Assembly (NCBI GenBank): GCA_028691515.1
Contig: JAQUZE010000003.1
Location: forward strand, 1-64,000
DNA length: 64,000 nt
Direction of reading: 5' to 3'
Source of the DNA: Bacilli bacterium
GTDB taxonomy: Bacteria > Bacillota_I > Bacilli_A > ML615J-28 > CAG-698
A model generated the notes under the pieces. The model saw nothing but the letters and a program-made list of their open reading frames with translations. It searched no databases and had not been told where the DNA came from. Shown piece by piece: positions 30,091 through 39,886 of the stretch (within the stretch, counting starts at the first letter, position 1; every line of letters begins with the position of its first letter). Made by a program: the position numbers and the translations under genes.

Positions 30091-30865
30091 ATGCTTTATG
30101 AATTGCTTCATTTACTTTATGCCTACTTTTTCCAAATAAGATTTTATACCCACCATCCATTAAATAACCAATTATCATAGTAATTATCAACATTAAAATA
30201 GCAATCGTATAAACATTTAGAAATGGAGCCTCAGACAGAGGAGGTCTATGCAAATACATAGCATTGGGATCATTTAAGTCAGCTGCAGCAAATAAACTAT
30301 TTACGATAACACCAATTAATCCATAAAACAATAAACCAATTCCATATACATATACGTTTTTAGTTTCTGCTTTAAAATAATTACCTACAAATAAATATAA
30401 AGAACCTACTAGCATTGTACTATGACTTAGCATACTTTTCATAACGCCCCATTCAAACATGGACTGTGCACCCAAATAATAATCTGGATAGAACAAAGAA
30501 ATTAAAGAACCAAACACTCCTGAATATGCAGCAATAATAGCTAAATACTTAAAAACCTTTGTTTTTTTATTTCCCCACAATGAAACCAACATTAAAAAAT
30601 ACATTGTCAAATTACAAAAATAAATCGGAAACAACATATTATCATGTGCAATTGCACTTTCACCATTTAAAAAATTTAACCATAAAGGACTCAAATGCAA
30701 AAACACAGTAAGAACAGCCCAAAACTTTAAATAAATATCTTTATATTTCTGACTTTTTATAAATATTTTCCCCAATAACAACACTATAAAAGTAACTAAT
30801 AATGAAATAAATATATAACCTATATGATAACTATCAAATAAGGAACCTAAAAATAATAAATTCAT
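30089..30865 (-). CDS. YwaF/TIGR02206-like integral membrane protein
   Basis: Six or more TM helices; HLSPLWLNFLNG...NMLFPIYFCNLTMYF...HRPP pattern. Confidence 0.75.
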   Translation of the reverse strand: MNLLFLGSLFDSYHIGYIFISLLVTFIVLLLGKIFIKSQKYKDIYLKFWAVLTVFLHLSPLWLNFLNGESAIAHDNMLFPIYFCNLTMYFLMLVSLWGNKKTKVFKYLAIIAAYSGVFGSLISLFYPDYYLGAQSMFEWGVMKSMLSHSTMLVGSLYLFVGNYFKAETKNVYVYGIGLLFYGLIGVIVNSLFAAADLNDPNAMYLHRPPLSEAPFLNVYTIAILMLIITMIIGYLMDGGYKILFGKSRHKVNEAIHKA

Positions 30866-30984
30866 AAATAACTCCTAAAAATATAACATAATTATACTCT
30901 TATTAATTATATTTGTAAACAGCAAAAAACAAAAGCACAATAATTTATCTCTTTAAAAAACAGTATTTTTATACAAAAAAATTT

Positions 30985-31020
30985 TCATAAAAAAAGAATG
31001 ATTCTATAATCATTCTTTTA
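30985..31020 (-). terminator. Intrinsic terminator
   Basis: AAAAAAAGAATGATTCTATAATCATTCTTTTA. Confidence 0.75.
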
Positions 31021-31036
31021 AATCTATATATTTTTT

Positions 31037-31690
31037 CTAGTTAATTATTCCATATATCTTTTCAGCATCAATGCTTTTTATATCAAATAATTTATTATCT
31101 ATTAAAACGGATATTAATCCGTTAACTTCATCCTTATTAATTATCTTTATGCTTTTATGTAATTCTAAATTTATTTGTTTTAAAAATTTTAATAATTTGG
31201 GATGATCAAGAACTCTTTTGACAATAAAAACATCACCAACATTTACATTATTTAAAGATAAATTATATATTTTGGGCATGTTTCCATCAAGCTTAGGAAT
31301 TGCATTTCCATGTACACAATAATTTGGTTTCCCTAAATAATTAAATAAACGTTCAATTAGTTCATTAGAACCTGCATGTTCTAACTTTTCAGCTTCTACG
31401 TGAACTTCTTCCCATGAGTATCCTAATTTATTAACTAAAAAAACTTCCCACAAACTATGATTACGAACAAGTCTTTTTGCCTCTACAATTCCATTTTGTG
31501 TTAATCTTACTCCTTTATAAGGAATAAATTCTACTAATTCTTTTTTTACTAACCGCTTAACCATTTCATTAACACTCTGATTAGTATACCCTAACAATTC
31601 AGAAAGTATATTATTTTTCACTATATTTTTATTTGCTTCAATAGTAAGTTTATATATATATTTAATATAATCCTCTTCTCCTCTATGCAT
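31037..31690 (-). CDS. DtxR/MntR-family metal-dependent regulator
   Basis: MHRGEEDYIKYIYKLTIEANKN...SVNEMVKRLVKKELVEFIPYKGVRLT...RNHSLWEVFLV...EAEKLEHAGSNELIERL. Start moved to ATG 31690, preceded by GGAGG. Confidence 0.9.
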   Translation of the reverse strand: MHRGEEDYIKYIYKLTIEANKNIVKNNILSELLGYTNQSVNEMVKRLVKKELVEFIPYKGVRLTQNGIVEAKRLVRNHSLWEVFLVNKLGYSWEEVHVEAEKLEHAGSNELIERLFNYLGKPNYCVHGNAIPKLDGNMPKIYNLSLNNVNVGDVFIVKRVLDHPKLLKFLKQINLELHKSIKIINKDEVNGLISVLIDNKLFDIKSIDAEKIYGIIN

Positions 31691-31703
31691 AATATACCTC
31701 CAT

Positions 31704-32804
31704 TTATACTCTAAGCTCGTTTGCTTTAAGATTATAGAAATCATTGCCAATTGAAGTCAGATGAACTAAATTATTTTCAATTATAAAAATACCTGATTTT
31801 AACCCTCTATCAATTTGTTTCTTACAAATATTTTTTGACCACTTAAGTTCCTTTTGAATGTTTTCGCATTTTATCTCTGATTCAATACCTGCATGATTAT
31901 GAACATGGAAAACTAAAATTAAAAACGTAAATTCATCTTTTAATTTATATCTTTTAATGATTGTAGAAATAATCCCTTTTTTAGGTTCAAATGCAAGAAC
32001 AATCAAAAACATAAGTAATGTTACTGTTGCAATCATTCCAGATATATTAACATCTATAAAAATCGCTAATATATATCCTAATATACTATTAATTACTCCA
32101 ATTATTATAGAGACTAGTAACATCTTCTTTAAATCCTTACTAAACAACAAAGCAGTAGCTGGTGGTCCAATCATTAAAGCAATAACTAATATTGATCCTA
32201 CAGCACTAAAAGCTGAAACTGCAGTTAAAGAAACAAGTGTCATTAACAAATAATGAATGATAAATGGAATAAAACCTAATGTTGCTGCTAAGGCTACATC
32301 AAAACTTATAATCTTTAGTTCTTTAAAAAATAATTTTGTAAATAATAAATTAATTATCATTACAACTAACATTATATAAAATAATTTAGGTCCAATTGAT
32401 ATACCACCGATAAATATTTTGTCAAAAGGTGCCAATTCTATCTTACCTAGTAAAACCACATCAAGATCTAAATGAACATTTTTAAATTTTGATGATATTA
32501 ATATAATTGCAATACTAAATAATAAAGGAAAAACTAAGCCAGTAGCACTTTCTTCGCTTGCCTTTTTAGATTTGACCAAAAGCTCAGTCAAAAAAACTGT
32601 AATTATTCCCATTAATGCAGCACCAATAATTAATAATGGTGAAGCCAAATCTTGAATAAATAGAAATGCAATAACTATTCCTAATAATACAGTATGTGAA
32701 ATTGAATCTACAATCATAGACATTTTTCTAAGAACAAGAAAAACCCCTAATACTGAGGTAGCAATGGCTGTAGTAATTAAAATCAATAAAATCCCTATAT
32801 CCAT
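31704..32804 (-). CDS. Metal ABC transporter permease with C-terminal winged-helix-like extension
   Basis: ABC-3 permease core (LRKMSMIVDSISHTVLLGIV...); extra C-terminus DEFTFLILVFHVHNHAGIESEIKCENIQKELKWSKNICKKQIDRGLKSGIFIIENNLVHLTSIG. Confidence 0.88.
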   Translation of the reverse strand: MDIGILLILITTAIATSVLGVFLVLRKMSMIVDSISHTVLLGIVIAFLFIQDLASPLLIIGAALMGIITVFLTELLVKSKKASEESATGLVFPLLFSIAIILISSKFKNVHLDLDVVLLGKIELAPFDKIFIGGISIGPKLFYIMLVVMIINLLFTKLFFKELKIISFDVALAATLGFIPFIIHYLLMTLVSLTAVSAFSAVGSILVIALMIGPPATALLFSKDLKKMLLVSIIIGVINSILGYILAIFIDVNISGMIATVTLLMFLIVLAFEPKKGIISTIIKRYKLKDEFTFLILVFHVHNHAGIESEIKCENIQKELKWSKNICKKQIDRGLKSGIFIIENNLVHLTSIGNDFYNLKANELRV

Positions 32805-33871
32805 TTAAATTCACCTGCCATTATTTTATATACTTTTTCTTTTCCTTTACTACTTAAATCATATATCCCATCTTCTAAAATAAAATATCCTTTTTCTATA
32901 AAAAAATCCAATGAATCTTTAGATATTTCTTTAGTATGCCCTGTTTCAAAAAAGTGAATTAATCCATGATATTTATTAATTTGAAATTTATGAATTTTCT
33001 CTGCAATTTTACTCCAAATAAACCCAGTCCTTGGTGCAAATAACAAAGACATAATTACAATACTTGTAGCAACGATTACAATAACTGGTCCAGTTGCCAT
33101 ATTAATGCCAAACATAGTTCCCAAAAACCCTGACAAAGCTCCAAAAAAAGTAGCAATTATTACATTAGTACCTAGTCTATTGCTCCAAAGTCTTGCTGCA
33201 ACACCTGGTGCAATTAATAATGCACTCATTAATATTACTCCAACAGTTTGAATACCTGACACAACTACTAATACTACTATAGAATTCAAAATTATATTAA
33301 TCAATTTTCCAGAAAATCCCAAGCTTTGATAAAATTCACGATTAAAAATAAATAATTTAATATGTCTCCAAAACAACATTACTAATAATAAAACAAATGT
33401 TAAAATAATTACTAAAAAGAAAATATCTTCAACCGACATTGTCGCTGCTTGACCAAAAATAAATGTATTTAGACGTGCTTGATCTTGTCCTGCTGTATCT
33501 CTAATAGCAGATAATAATACTTGCCCAAATCCAAACAATCCCGATAAAATAATCGCAAGTATTGCATCATTTTTAATTTTGCTATATTTTTTAATTATAT
33601 TCATTAAAAATAAGGCAAAAATTGATGCTAAAATTGCTCCAATTACAGAAACAACAAGTGAAGATTGTTGCATTATAATATACGCTAGTACTACTCCTGG
33701 CAAAGCACTGTGTGATAGCGCGTCTCCTACTAATGACTGTTTTTTTAATGTAAGAAATACACCAATAATCCCACTAACAATACCTAACAATACGGTTCCC
33801 ATAAGAACAATACGAACTGTATAACTAGAAAGTAACTCAGCCCACATATTTCTTCTCCCTTGCTGCAGCAA
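32795..33871 (-). CDS. Metal ABC transporter permease with C-terminal winged-helix-like extension
   Basis: LKKQSLVGDALSHSALPGVVLAYI ABC-3 signature; C-terminus KYHGLIHFFETGHTKEISKDSLDFFIEKGYFILEDGIYDLSSKGKEKVY. Confidence 0.88.
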   Translation of the reverse strand: MLQQGRRNMWAELLSSYTVRIVLMGTVLLGIVSGIIGVFLTLKKQSLVGDALSHSALPGVVLAYIIMQQSSLVVSVIGAILASIFALFLMNIIKKYSKIKNDAILAIILSGLFGFGQVLLSAIRDTAGQDQARLNTFIFGQAATMSVEDIFFLVIILTFVLLLVMLFWRHIKLFIFNREFYQSLGFSGKLINIILNSIVVLVVVSGIQTVGVILMSALLIAPGVAARLWSNRLGTNVIIATFFGALSGFLGTMFGINMATGPVIVIVATSIVIMSLLFAPRTGFIWSKIAEKIHKFQINKYHGLIHFFETGHTKEISKDSLDFFIEKGYFILEDGIYDLSSKGKEKVYKIMAGEFKWI

Positions 33872-34586
33872 TTTTATTTACACTGTATGCAGCTGATAGA
33901 TTTTCTTCAGTAAATACTTCATTTATAGGACCAGATGCAACAACTTTTACATTTAGAAGTGTTACCCAATCAAAATATTGAGGAACTGTTTCTAAATCAT
34001 GATGAACGACAATAACAGTTTTATTTTGCTTCTTTAAATCCTTTAACAGTTCTACAATTGCTTTTTCTGTTTTAGCATCCACTCCTTGAAAAGGTTCATC
34101 CATAAAATATATTTCTGCTTCTTGTGCTAAAGCTCTTGCTAAAAAGACTCTCTGTTGCTGTCCTCCAGATAACTCAGAAATTTGTCTGTTTTTATAAGGC
34201 GTCATTCCTACTTTTTCTAAAGATTCTAAAGCAATTTTCTTATCTTTTTTAGTTATTTTCTTAAACCATCCAGCATAACCATATCGCCCCATCAGAACAA
34301 CATCATAAACACTAACTGGAAAATCCCAATCCACTGTCCCTTTTTGAGGCACATAAGATACTTGTTTTTGGATTTTTTCATAAGGTTGATTATTAAAAAT
34401 TACTTCACCAGATACAGGTTTTAACAACCCTAACATTGTTTTAATCAATGTTGATTTTCCAGCTCCATTAGGACCAATAATTGCCATTAATACTCCTTTA
34501 GGTATTTTTAAATCTATGTCCCATAATACTGGCTTTAAATCATATGATACCGTTAAATCTTCAACTTTAATATATTCATTTATCAT
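33837..34586 (-). CDS. Metal ABC transporter ATP-binding protein
   Basis: IGPNGAGKSTLIKTMLGLLKP; LSGGQQQRVFLARAL; IYFMDEPFQGVD. Confidence 0.95.
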   Translation of the reverse strand: MINEYIKVEDLTVSYDLKPVLWDIDLKIPKGVLMAIIGPNGAGKSTLIKTMLGLLKPVSGEVIFNNQPYEKIQKQVSYVPQKGTVDWDFPVSVYDVVLMGRYGYAGWFKKITKKDKKIALESLEKVGMTPYKNRQISELSGGQQQRVFLARALAQEAEIYFMDEPFQGVDAKTEKAIVELLKDLKKQNKTVIVVHHDLETVPQYFDWVTLLNVKVVASGPINEVFTEENLSAAYSVNKIAAAREKKYVG

Positions 34587-34604
34587 TATATTTTTTCCCT
34601 TCTT

Positions 34605-35519
34605 TTATTTAAGCCCATCAACAATTTTATTTACGTTATTTTTAAAAGCTTGGATATACTGTGAATCAATTCCATCACCTAAAGAATCTGAATACAATTC
34701 TCCGCCTATTTCAAGAGTATAATTACGACTTTTTGCTGAAGAAATAACTGAATCAATAGTCTTTTGAGGAACAGAACTTTCAATAAAAATTGATTTAACT
34801 TGTCTATCAATAACTAAATTAACTAAATCATTAATATTGGCTATTGATGCTTCACTTGAAGTTGAAATCCCTTGTATTGCCTCAACTTGAAACCCATACG
34901 CATCTGCAAAATATTGAAACGCATCATGAGCAGTAATCAAAATTCGTTTTTCTTCATCTATTTCTGAGGTTTTAATTATTATCCATTCATGCAAATCTCT
35001 TAATTGTTTAATATAATTTTCTCCTCTTGTCGTATAATAATCTTTATTTTGAGAATCATACAAAGATAATTTTTCTATCAAGCTTTCTGCAACAACAATC
35101 CAGTTTTCAACATTAAACCAAATGTGAGGATCTAAATTCCCTTCATTATCGAAAAGTAATTTAACTTCATTAAGGATTAAAGCATTTCCAGCATTTAAAG
35201 CTGCTTTTTCTTCACTTAATTGATCTAATACATCTGCAATTTTACCTTCTAAATGAAGCCCTGCATAAACAATAAAATCACTTTTAATTAACGCATTTGT
35301 ATCACTTGCTTTTGGCGAATAAGTATGAGGATCTATTCCAATACCCATTAATGTTGTAACTGCTACTTTGTCTCCTCCAATTTGTTTAGATAAATCACCT
35401 AACATTGTTGTAGTAGCAACAATGTTGACTTTACCTTCTTCATATTGATAAATGTTTTTACATGCACTAAGCAATACTGACATGAATGAAATTATAAATA
35501 TTATAATATATTTTTTCAT
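34605..35519 (-). CDS. Metal ABC transporter substrate-binding lipoprotein (ZnuA/MntA-like)
   Basis: Lipobox VLLSACKN; VATTTMLGDLSKQIGGDKVAVTTLMGIGIDPHTYSPKASD; DPHIWFNVENW. Confidence 0.94.
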   Translation of the reverse strand: MKKYIIIFIISFMSVLLSACKNIYQYEEGKVNIVATTTMLGDLSKQIGGDKVAVTTLMGIGIDPHTYSPKASDTNALIKSDFIVYAGLHLEGKIADVLDQLSEEKAALNAGNALILNEVKLLFDNEGNLDPHIWFNVENWIVVAESLIEKLSLYDSQNKDYYTTRGENYIKQLRDLHEWIIIKTSEIDEEKRILITAHDAFQYFADAYGFQVEAIQGISTSSEASIANINDLVNLVIDRQVKSIFIESSVPQKTIDSVISSAKSRNYTLEIGGELYSDSLGDGIDSQYIQAFKNNVNKIVDGLK

Positions 35520-35531
35520 AAAATAAATCTC

Positions 35532-35562
35532 CCTTAATAATATTAAGGCATACCTTAATATT
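35532..35562. promoter_or_regulatory. Putative MntR/DtxR-type operator
   Basis: Overlapping palindromes CCTTAATA-A-TATTAAGG (35532-35548) and AATATTAAGG-CATA-CCTTAATATT (35539-35562), just downstream of TTGACA-18-TATACT on the minus strand. Confidence 0.7.
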
Positions 35563-35661
35563 TATTATAGTATATACTTTGTATTAATATTTTGTCAATT
35601 AATTTAACTAAAAATAACCATAAATTAAAAAGACCTTAAGTGTTTTTCACTTAATGCCTTC

Positions 35662-36480
35662 TTAAAATTTATTTTTTTTCGATGTTACTTTTAACTTAAT
35701 AAAACTTTCTAAATCCTTTATTAATTGTTCATTCATATCCGAAAGTAAAAGTAGATGACTAAGATATGGGTAAATCTTTTTTTCTTTAACTTTATTTGTG
35801 CATTTACTAAATAATAACTCAACAGAATCAATTGGAACTAATTGATCTAGCGTACCCCACGCAATAAAGCAAGGATTATCAATTGTTTCAATATTTTCAT
35901 TTATTGTTTTAATTAATCGCCTAAAATTTCTATACGTTCCATATAAATATCTTGTAAAGAAATTTTCAAAAGCTACCTTTACACTTTCTTTTTCATCATT
36001 TACTAAACTATCTAATAATTTTTTTGTTTCTTCTAATTCTTCAACATTATGATTTCTTTTTGCTTCAAAATATTTTGTAAAATTTTTAGCGTAAACGACT
36101 AATTTTTCAAAAGGCATTTTAAAATTAAAATATTTATTTGCTGGAGCTAATAATATTAATTTATTAAAATCTCTTACTTGTGATAGATAAACGCCAAGTG
36201 CTCCTCCCATTGAGTAACCCATAACATCAATATATTTATAAGTTTTTTGTAGTTCATCAAAATCATTAAGTAAAGTTTTTATCGTATCTTGAGCATTAAA
36301 TAAAGTATAGGGTTCATCAGGACCATGTCCAGGAAAAACAACCTTTTTAACATAATCATAATTCTTTTCTAACATATCAGAAATCATAATAAAGTCATTC
36401 GTGTCACTTAAAAATCCATGTAATAATAAAATTGCTTTTTTCAACTTATTTGCCTCCTTTGTAAATATATTATACATCAA
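35662..36480 (-). CDS. Alpha/beta hydrolase (esterase/lipase)
   Basis: ILLLHGFLSDTNDFIMIS; VMGYSMGGALGVYLS. Confidence 0.87.
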   Translation of the reverse strand: MMYNIFTKEANKLKKAILLLHGFLSDTNDFIMISDMLEKNYDYVKKVVFPGHGPDEPYTLFNAQDTIKTLLNDFDELQKTYKYIDVMGYSMGGALGVYLSQVRDFNKLILLAPANKYFNFKMPFEKLVVYAKNFTKYFEAKRNHNVEELEETKKLLDSLVNDEKESVKVAFENFFTRYLYGTYRNFRRLIKTINENIETIDNPCFIAWGTLDQLVPIDSVELLFSKCTNKVKEKKIYPYLSHLLLLSDMNEQLIKDLESFIKLKVTSKKNKF

Positions 36481-36486
36481 AATCTA

Positions 36487-36520
36487 AAAAAAACACTTCA
36501 AATTTCTTTTGAAGTGTTAA
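36487..36520 (-). terminator. Intrinsic terminator
   Basis: AACACTTCAA-ATTTC-TTTTGAAGTGTT. Confidence 0.75.
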
Positions 36521-36524
36521 AATT

Positions 36525-39182
36525 TTATTTTTTAATTTTTGCTAATAATTTTGTGATTTCTACAATTATTACAAGAGAAAAAGCTAATCCAAAAGAAATT
36601 AATAACTCATTAACTAATAAACCTTCAATCTTGAAAAGACTCGCAAAAGATGGTATATACATAATCAACATTTGTAAGCCAACGCCAATTATAAAAGCAC
36701 CCCACAAAAATTTATTATTAAATATCTGTTTAGAAAATACAGATTTTGTAGATTTTAAACTAAATGCGTGAAATAACTGAATTGTTGCTAAAGTAATAAA
36801 CGCCATAGTTATAGCAACAGTATTATCCATTCTAACACCTAACCAGCCATAATGCCCTAACATATATGCAAATAATGTTAATGCTCCAATTACAATTCCT
36901 TGCCATATAATTGTAAATCCTAATTTATTTGCAAAAAAGCCTTCTTTTTTAGGTCTTGGTTTATCATTCATTAAACCTTCTGTTGCTTTTTCCATACCAA
37001 GAGCAAATGCAGGAAGTGAATCAGTAATTAAATTAATCCAAAGTAAATGAATAGCTAATAAGGGAAGCCCAAATCCAGGTCTAAAAATAGAAATTATTGA
37101 GGCAACAAATATAGTAATAACCTCTCCAATATTGCTTGCAAGCAAGTATTGTACTGTTTTTTTAATATTATTATATATTCCTCTTCCTTCTTTTACAGCT
37201 TCAATAATAGTTGCAAAATTATCATCAGTTAAAATCATTGCAGCAGCTTCTTTAGCTACATCTGTGCCAGTGATTCCCATTGCACATCCTATATCAGCAG
37301 TTTTTAGGGCTGGCGAATCATTAACACCATCTCCAGTCATTGCCACAACCATATTTCGTTTTTGCCATGCTTCAACAATTCTTACTTTATCTGATGGCGC
37401 AACTCTTGCATACACAGAATACTTTTCAATATTTTCACTTAAATATTCATCAGTCATTTTTTGAAGATCACTACTTGTAATAGCCAGTGACCCATTTTCC
37501 ATAATACCAAGTTCAGTTGCAATTGCCTCTGCTGTTACTACATGATCACCAGTAATCATAATTGTTCTAATCCCTGCATCTTTTGCAACCTTAATTGCAT
37601 CTTTAACTTCAGGTCGACTAGGGTCTATCATTCCAACTAAACCTAAAAATCTTAATCCGCTTTCTAAATCTTTGCTATTAATTTCACTTGGAACCTCATC
37701 TAAATATTTTATTCCTAGTCCAAGCCCTCTTAAAGCTTTTTTGCCTAATTGTTCATTTATATTTAAAAATTCTTGTTTATTTGAATCTAGCGATCTACTT
37801 AATACTACATCAGGTGCACCTTTTGTAATACTTAGAATTTTTCCTTTATATTCAATAATTACAGTCATCATTTTTCTATCAGAATCAAAAGGCAATTCTT
37901 CTAATCTGGGAAATTCTGATTTTAAATCTGGTTTGCCTTCACCACCAAAATTATAATAGGCATCAATTAAAGCAGTTTCAGTTGGATCCCCTATTCTTTT
38001 TTCTTCTCCATTTATTGTTTGAACCGAAGCATCAGTACAAATAGCAAAAAACTTTAATAATTCTTTTTCATTAATATTTAATTCATCATTAGCATCAGTT
38101 AATTTGTCAGTAAAAATTTTTAGAACAGTCATTTTATTTTGAGTAAGTGTTCCTGTTTTATCACTACAAACAATTGATGTGCTTCCAAGAGTTTCAACTG
38201 CAGGTAATTTTTTAACAATTGCATTTCTCTTTGCCATATTACTAACACCAATTGCAAGTACAACAGTAACAACAGTTGATAATCCTTCTGGAATTGCTGC
38301 TACAGCGAGTGCTACACTACTTTTAAAGGCTTTAAAAAACGAACTACTTCCTATGTCAAAAATTGATGTTTCTAATAATCTTGCTGCTGCAATAATTTCA
38401 AAAACAAAAACTAATGCACAAATGGAAATTGCTATTATTCCAATAGTTTTACCAATTTGATTTAATTTAACTTGTAATGGCGTCAAAGATTCCTTTGGAG
38501 CAGATAACATTTTTGCAATCTTTCCAATTTCCGTGTTCATTCCTGTTTTTACAACAATTGCTTCCCCTTTTCCATATGTTGCATATGTTGATGAGTAAAG
38601 CATATTCTTTCTATCTCCAAGAGATAAGTTTTCTTCTTCTTCAATATCATCAGAAGTTTTATTTACAGAAACACTTTCTCCAGTCAAAGCACTCTCATCA
38701 ACATTTAAATTAGATTGAGACAATATTAAACAATCAGCAGGAATAAAATCTCCAGCCTCAATTTCAATAACATCTCCTGGAACTAATAATCTTGATTCAA
38801 TTTGAAAAACTTGTCCATCTCTTTTAACTTTTGCTAAAGGTGTAGACATTTTTTTTAAAGCCTCTAAGGATTTTTCGGCTTTATTTTCTTGATAAGTACC
38901 TAAAACTGCATTTACTATAACAACAACCATAATAATAATACTTTCAATAAAATCATGCGGATCAATAATTAAAGGAAGTATTGCTGCAATAATTAAAATA
39001 ATTATTAAGATATCTTTAAATTGGCTTAAAAATTTAATAAAAAGAGGCGTTCTTTTTGCTTCTTCTAATTCATTAAAACCTGATTCAAGCCTAATTTCTC
39101 TTGCTAATTGATCATTTAACCCAATTTTAGGATCAATATTTAATTTTTCTAAAATTTCTCTTTTTTTCATAATAACCTCCAA
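36525..39182 (-). CDS. P-type cation-transporting ATPase (Ca2+/Mn2+ type)
   Basis: ALTGESVSVNK; VCSDKTGTLTQNKMTV; VAMTGDGVNDSPALKTADIGCAMG; PEGLSTVV. Confidence 0.96.
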   Translation of the reverse strand: MEVIMKKREILEKLNIDPKIGLNDQLAREIRLESGFNELEEAKRTPLFIKFLSQFKDILIIILIIAAILPLIIDPHDFIESIIIMVVVIVNAVLGTYQENKAEKSLEALKKMSTPLAKVKRDGQVFQIESRLLVPGDVIEIEAGDFIPADCLILSQSNLNVDESALTGESVSVNKTSDDIEEEENLSLGDRKNMLYSSTYATYGKGEAIVVKTGMNTEIGKIAKMLSAPKESLTPLQVKLNQIGKTIGIIAISICALVFVFEIIAAARLLETSIFDIGSSSFFKAFKSSVALAVAAIPEGLSTVVTVVLAIGVSNMAKRNAIVKKLPAVETLGSTSIVCSDKTGTLTQNKMTVLKIFTDKLTDANDELNINEKELLKFFAICTDASVQTINGEEKRIGDPTETALIDAYYNFGGEGKPDLKSEFPRLEELPFDSDRKMMTVIIEYKGKILSITKGAPDVVLSRSLDSNKQEFLNINEQLGKKALRGLGLGIKYLDEVPSEINSKDLESGLRFLGLVGMIDPSRPEVKDAIKVAKDAGIRTIMITGDHVVTAEAIATELGIMENGSLAITSSDLQKMTDEYLSENIEKYSVYARVAPSDKVRIVEAWQKRNMVVAMTGDGVNDSPALKTADIGCAMGITGTDVAKEAAAMILTDDNFATIIEAVKEGRGIYNNIKKTVQYLLASNIGEVITIFVASIISIFRPGFGLPLLAIHLLWINLITDSLPAFALGMEKATEGLMNDKPRPKKEGFFANKLGFTIIWQGIVIGALTLFAYMLGHYGWLGVRMDNTVAITMAFITLATIQLFHAFSLKSTKSVFSKQIFNNKFLWGAFIIGVGLQMLIMYIPSFASLFKIEGLLVNELLISFGLAFSLVIIVEITKLLAKIKK

Positions 39183-39184
39183 AT

Positions 39185-39313
39185 AAAAAAGACCTTATTC
39201 TTTAAGGAAGAATAATGGTCTTGCTTCTTCTGAAAACAGAATTTACATCCGGACTTTATTCAAAGTCGTGTTGACGAATGTAATAGTAAATCTTATTTAC
39301 AAGCTACTCCCCA
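39185..39313 (-). promoter_or_regulatory. yybP-ykoY (Mn2+-sensing) riboswitch with terminator
   Basis: Minus strand GGGGAGUAGCUUGUAAAUAAGAUUUACUAUUACAUUCGUCAACACGACUUUGAAUAAAGUCCGGAUGUAAAUUCUGUUUUCAGAAGAAGCAAGACC; then AAGACCATTATTC/GAATAAGGTCTTTTTT. Promoter upstream: TTTACA-17-TATAAT. Confidence 0.92.
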
Positions 39314-39370
39314 TAAAATCATATACAATATTATAACATAAAAACTAATTGCTGTAAATATAATTAATAA

Positions 39371-39886
39371 CTATTCAACTTTTATTTCATAAGCAATTCT
39401 CAAATTATTAAGAACTCCTTTTCTATTCAAAAAAATATAACCACAGTTAATAAAGCCAATTTTTTCTAATAAAACCTGCATCGTTATATTTTTTTCATGA
39501 GTATCAACTCTAATTGATTCTAAACCTTTTTTCTTTGTCATAACATAGCAATATTCTATTAATCTATAACCAATTTTTTTCCCATAATAACCATTTTTAA
39601 CTGCCAAGCGATGAATAACTGAATACGTATTATAATTCCACTTTCCCTCAATTACATCATACGCATCCTCATGTTGAAAAGATAAAACAACAACTCCAAC
39701 AATAACATCTTCTTCTTCTAACACATAAACATAATTGCTTTTTAAATCCTCTTTAAAGGTATTGATATTAGGATATCCATCTGTATCTTGCCATTGATCA
39801 GAATCACTCATTTTCAATAAATTCTTTGCATCATTAATAACACTAATAATTTCATTTAAATCATTATAACATGCACTTCTAATCAT
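39371..39886 (-). CDS. GNAT-family acetyltransferase
   Basis: VIHRLAVKNGYYGKKIGYRLIEYCYVMTKKKGLESIRVDTHEKN. Confidence 0.87.
   Translation of the reverse strand: MIRSACYNDLNEIISVINDAKNLLKMSDSDQWQDTDGYPNINTFKEDLKSNYVYVLEEEDVIVGVVVLSFQHEDAYDVIEGKWNYNTYSVIHRLAVKNGYYGKKIGYRLIEYCYVMTKKKGLESIRVDTHEKNITMQVLLEKIGFINCGYIFLNRKGVLNNLRIAYEIKVE

Noticed and set aside
37132-38713. Four plus-strand ORFs antisense to the P-type ATPase
   Set aside because: Fully inside a strong conserved CDS on the opposite strand; hydrophobic low-complexity shadow translations.
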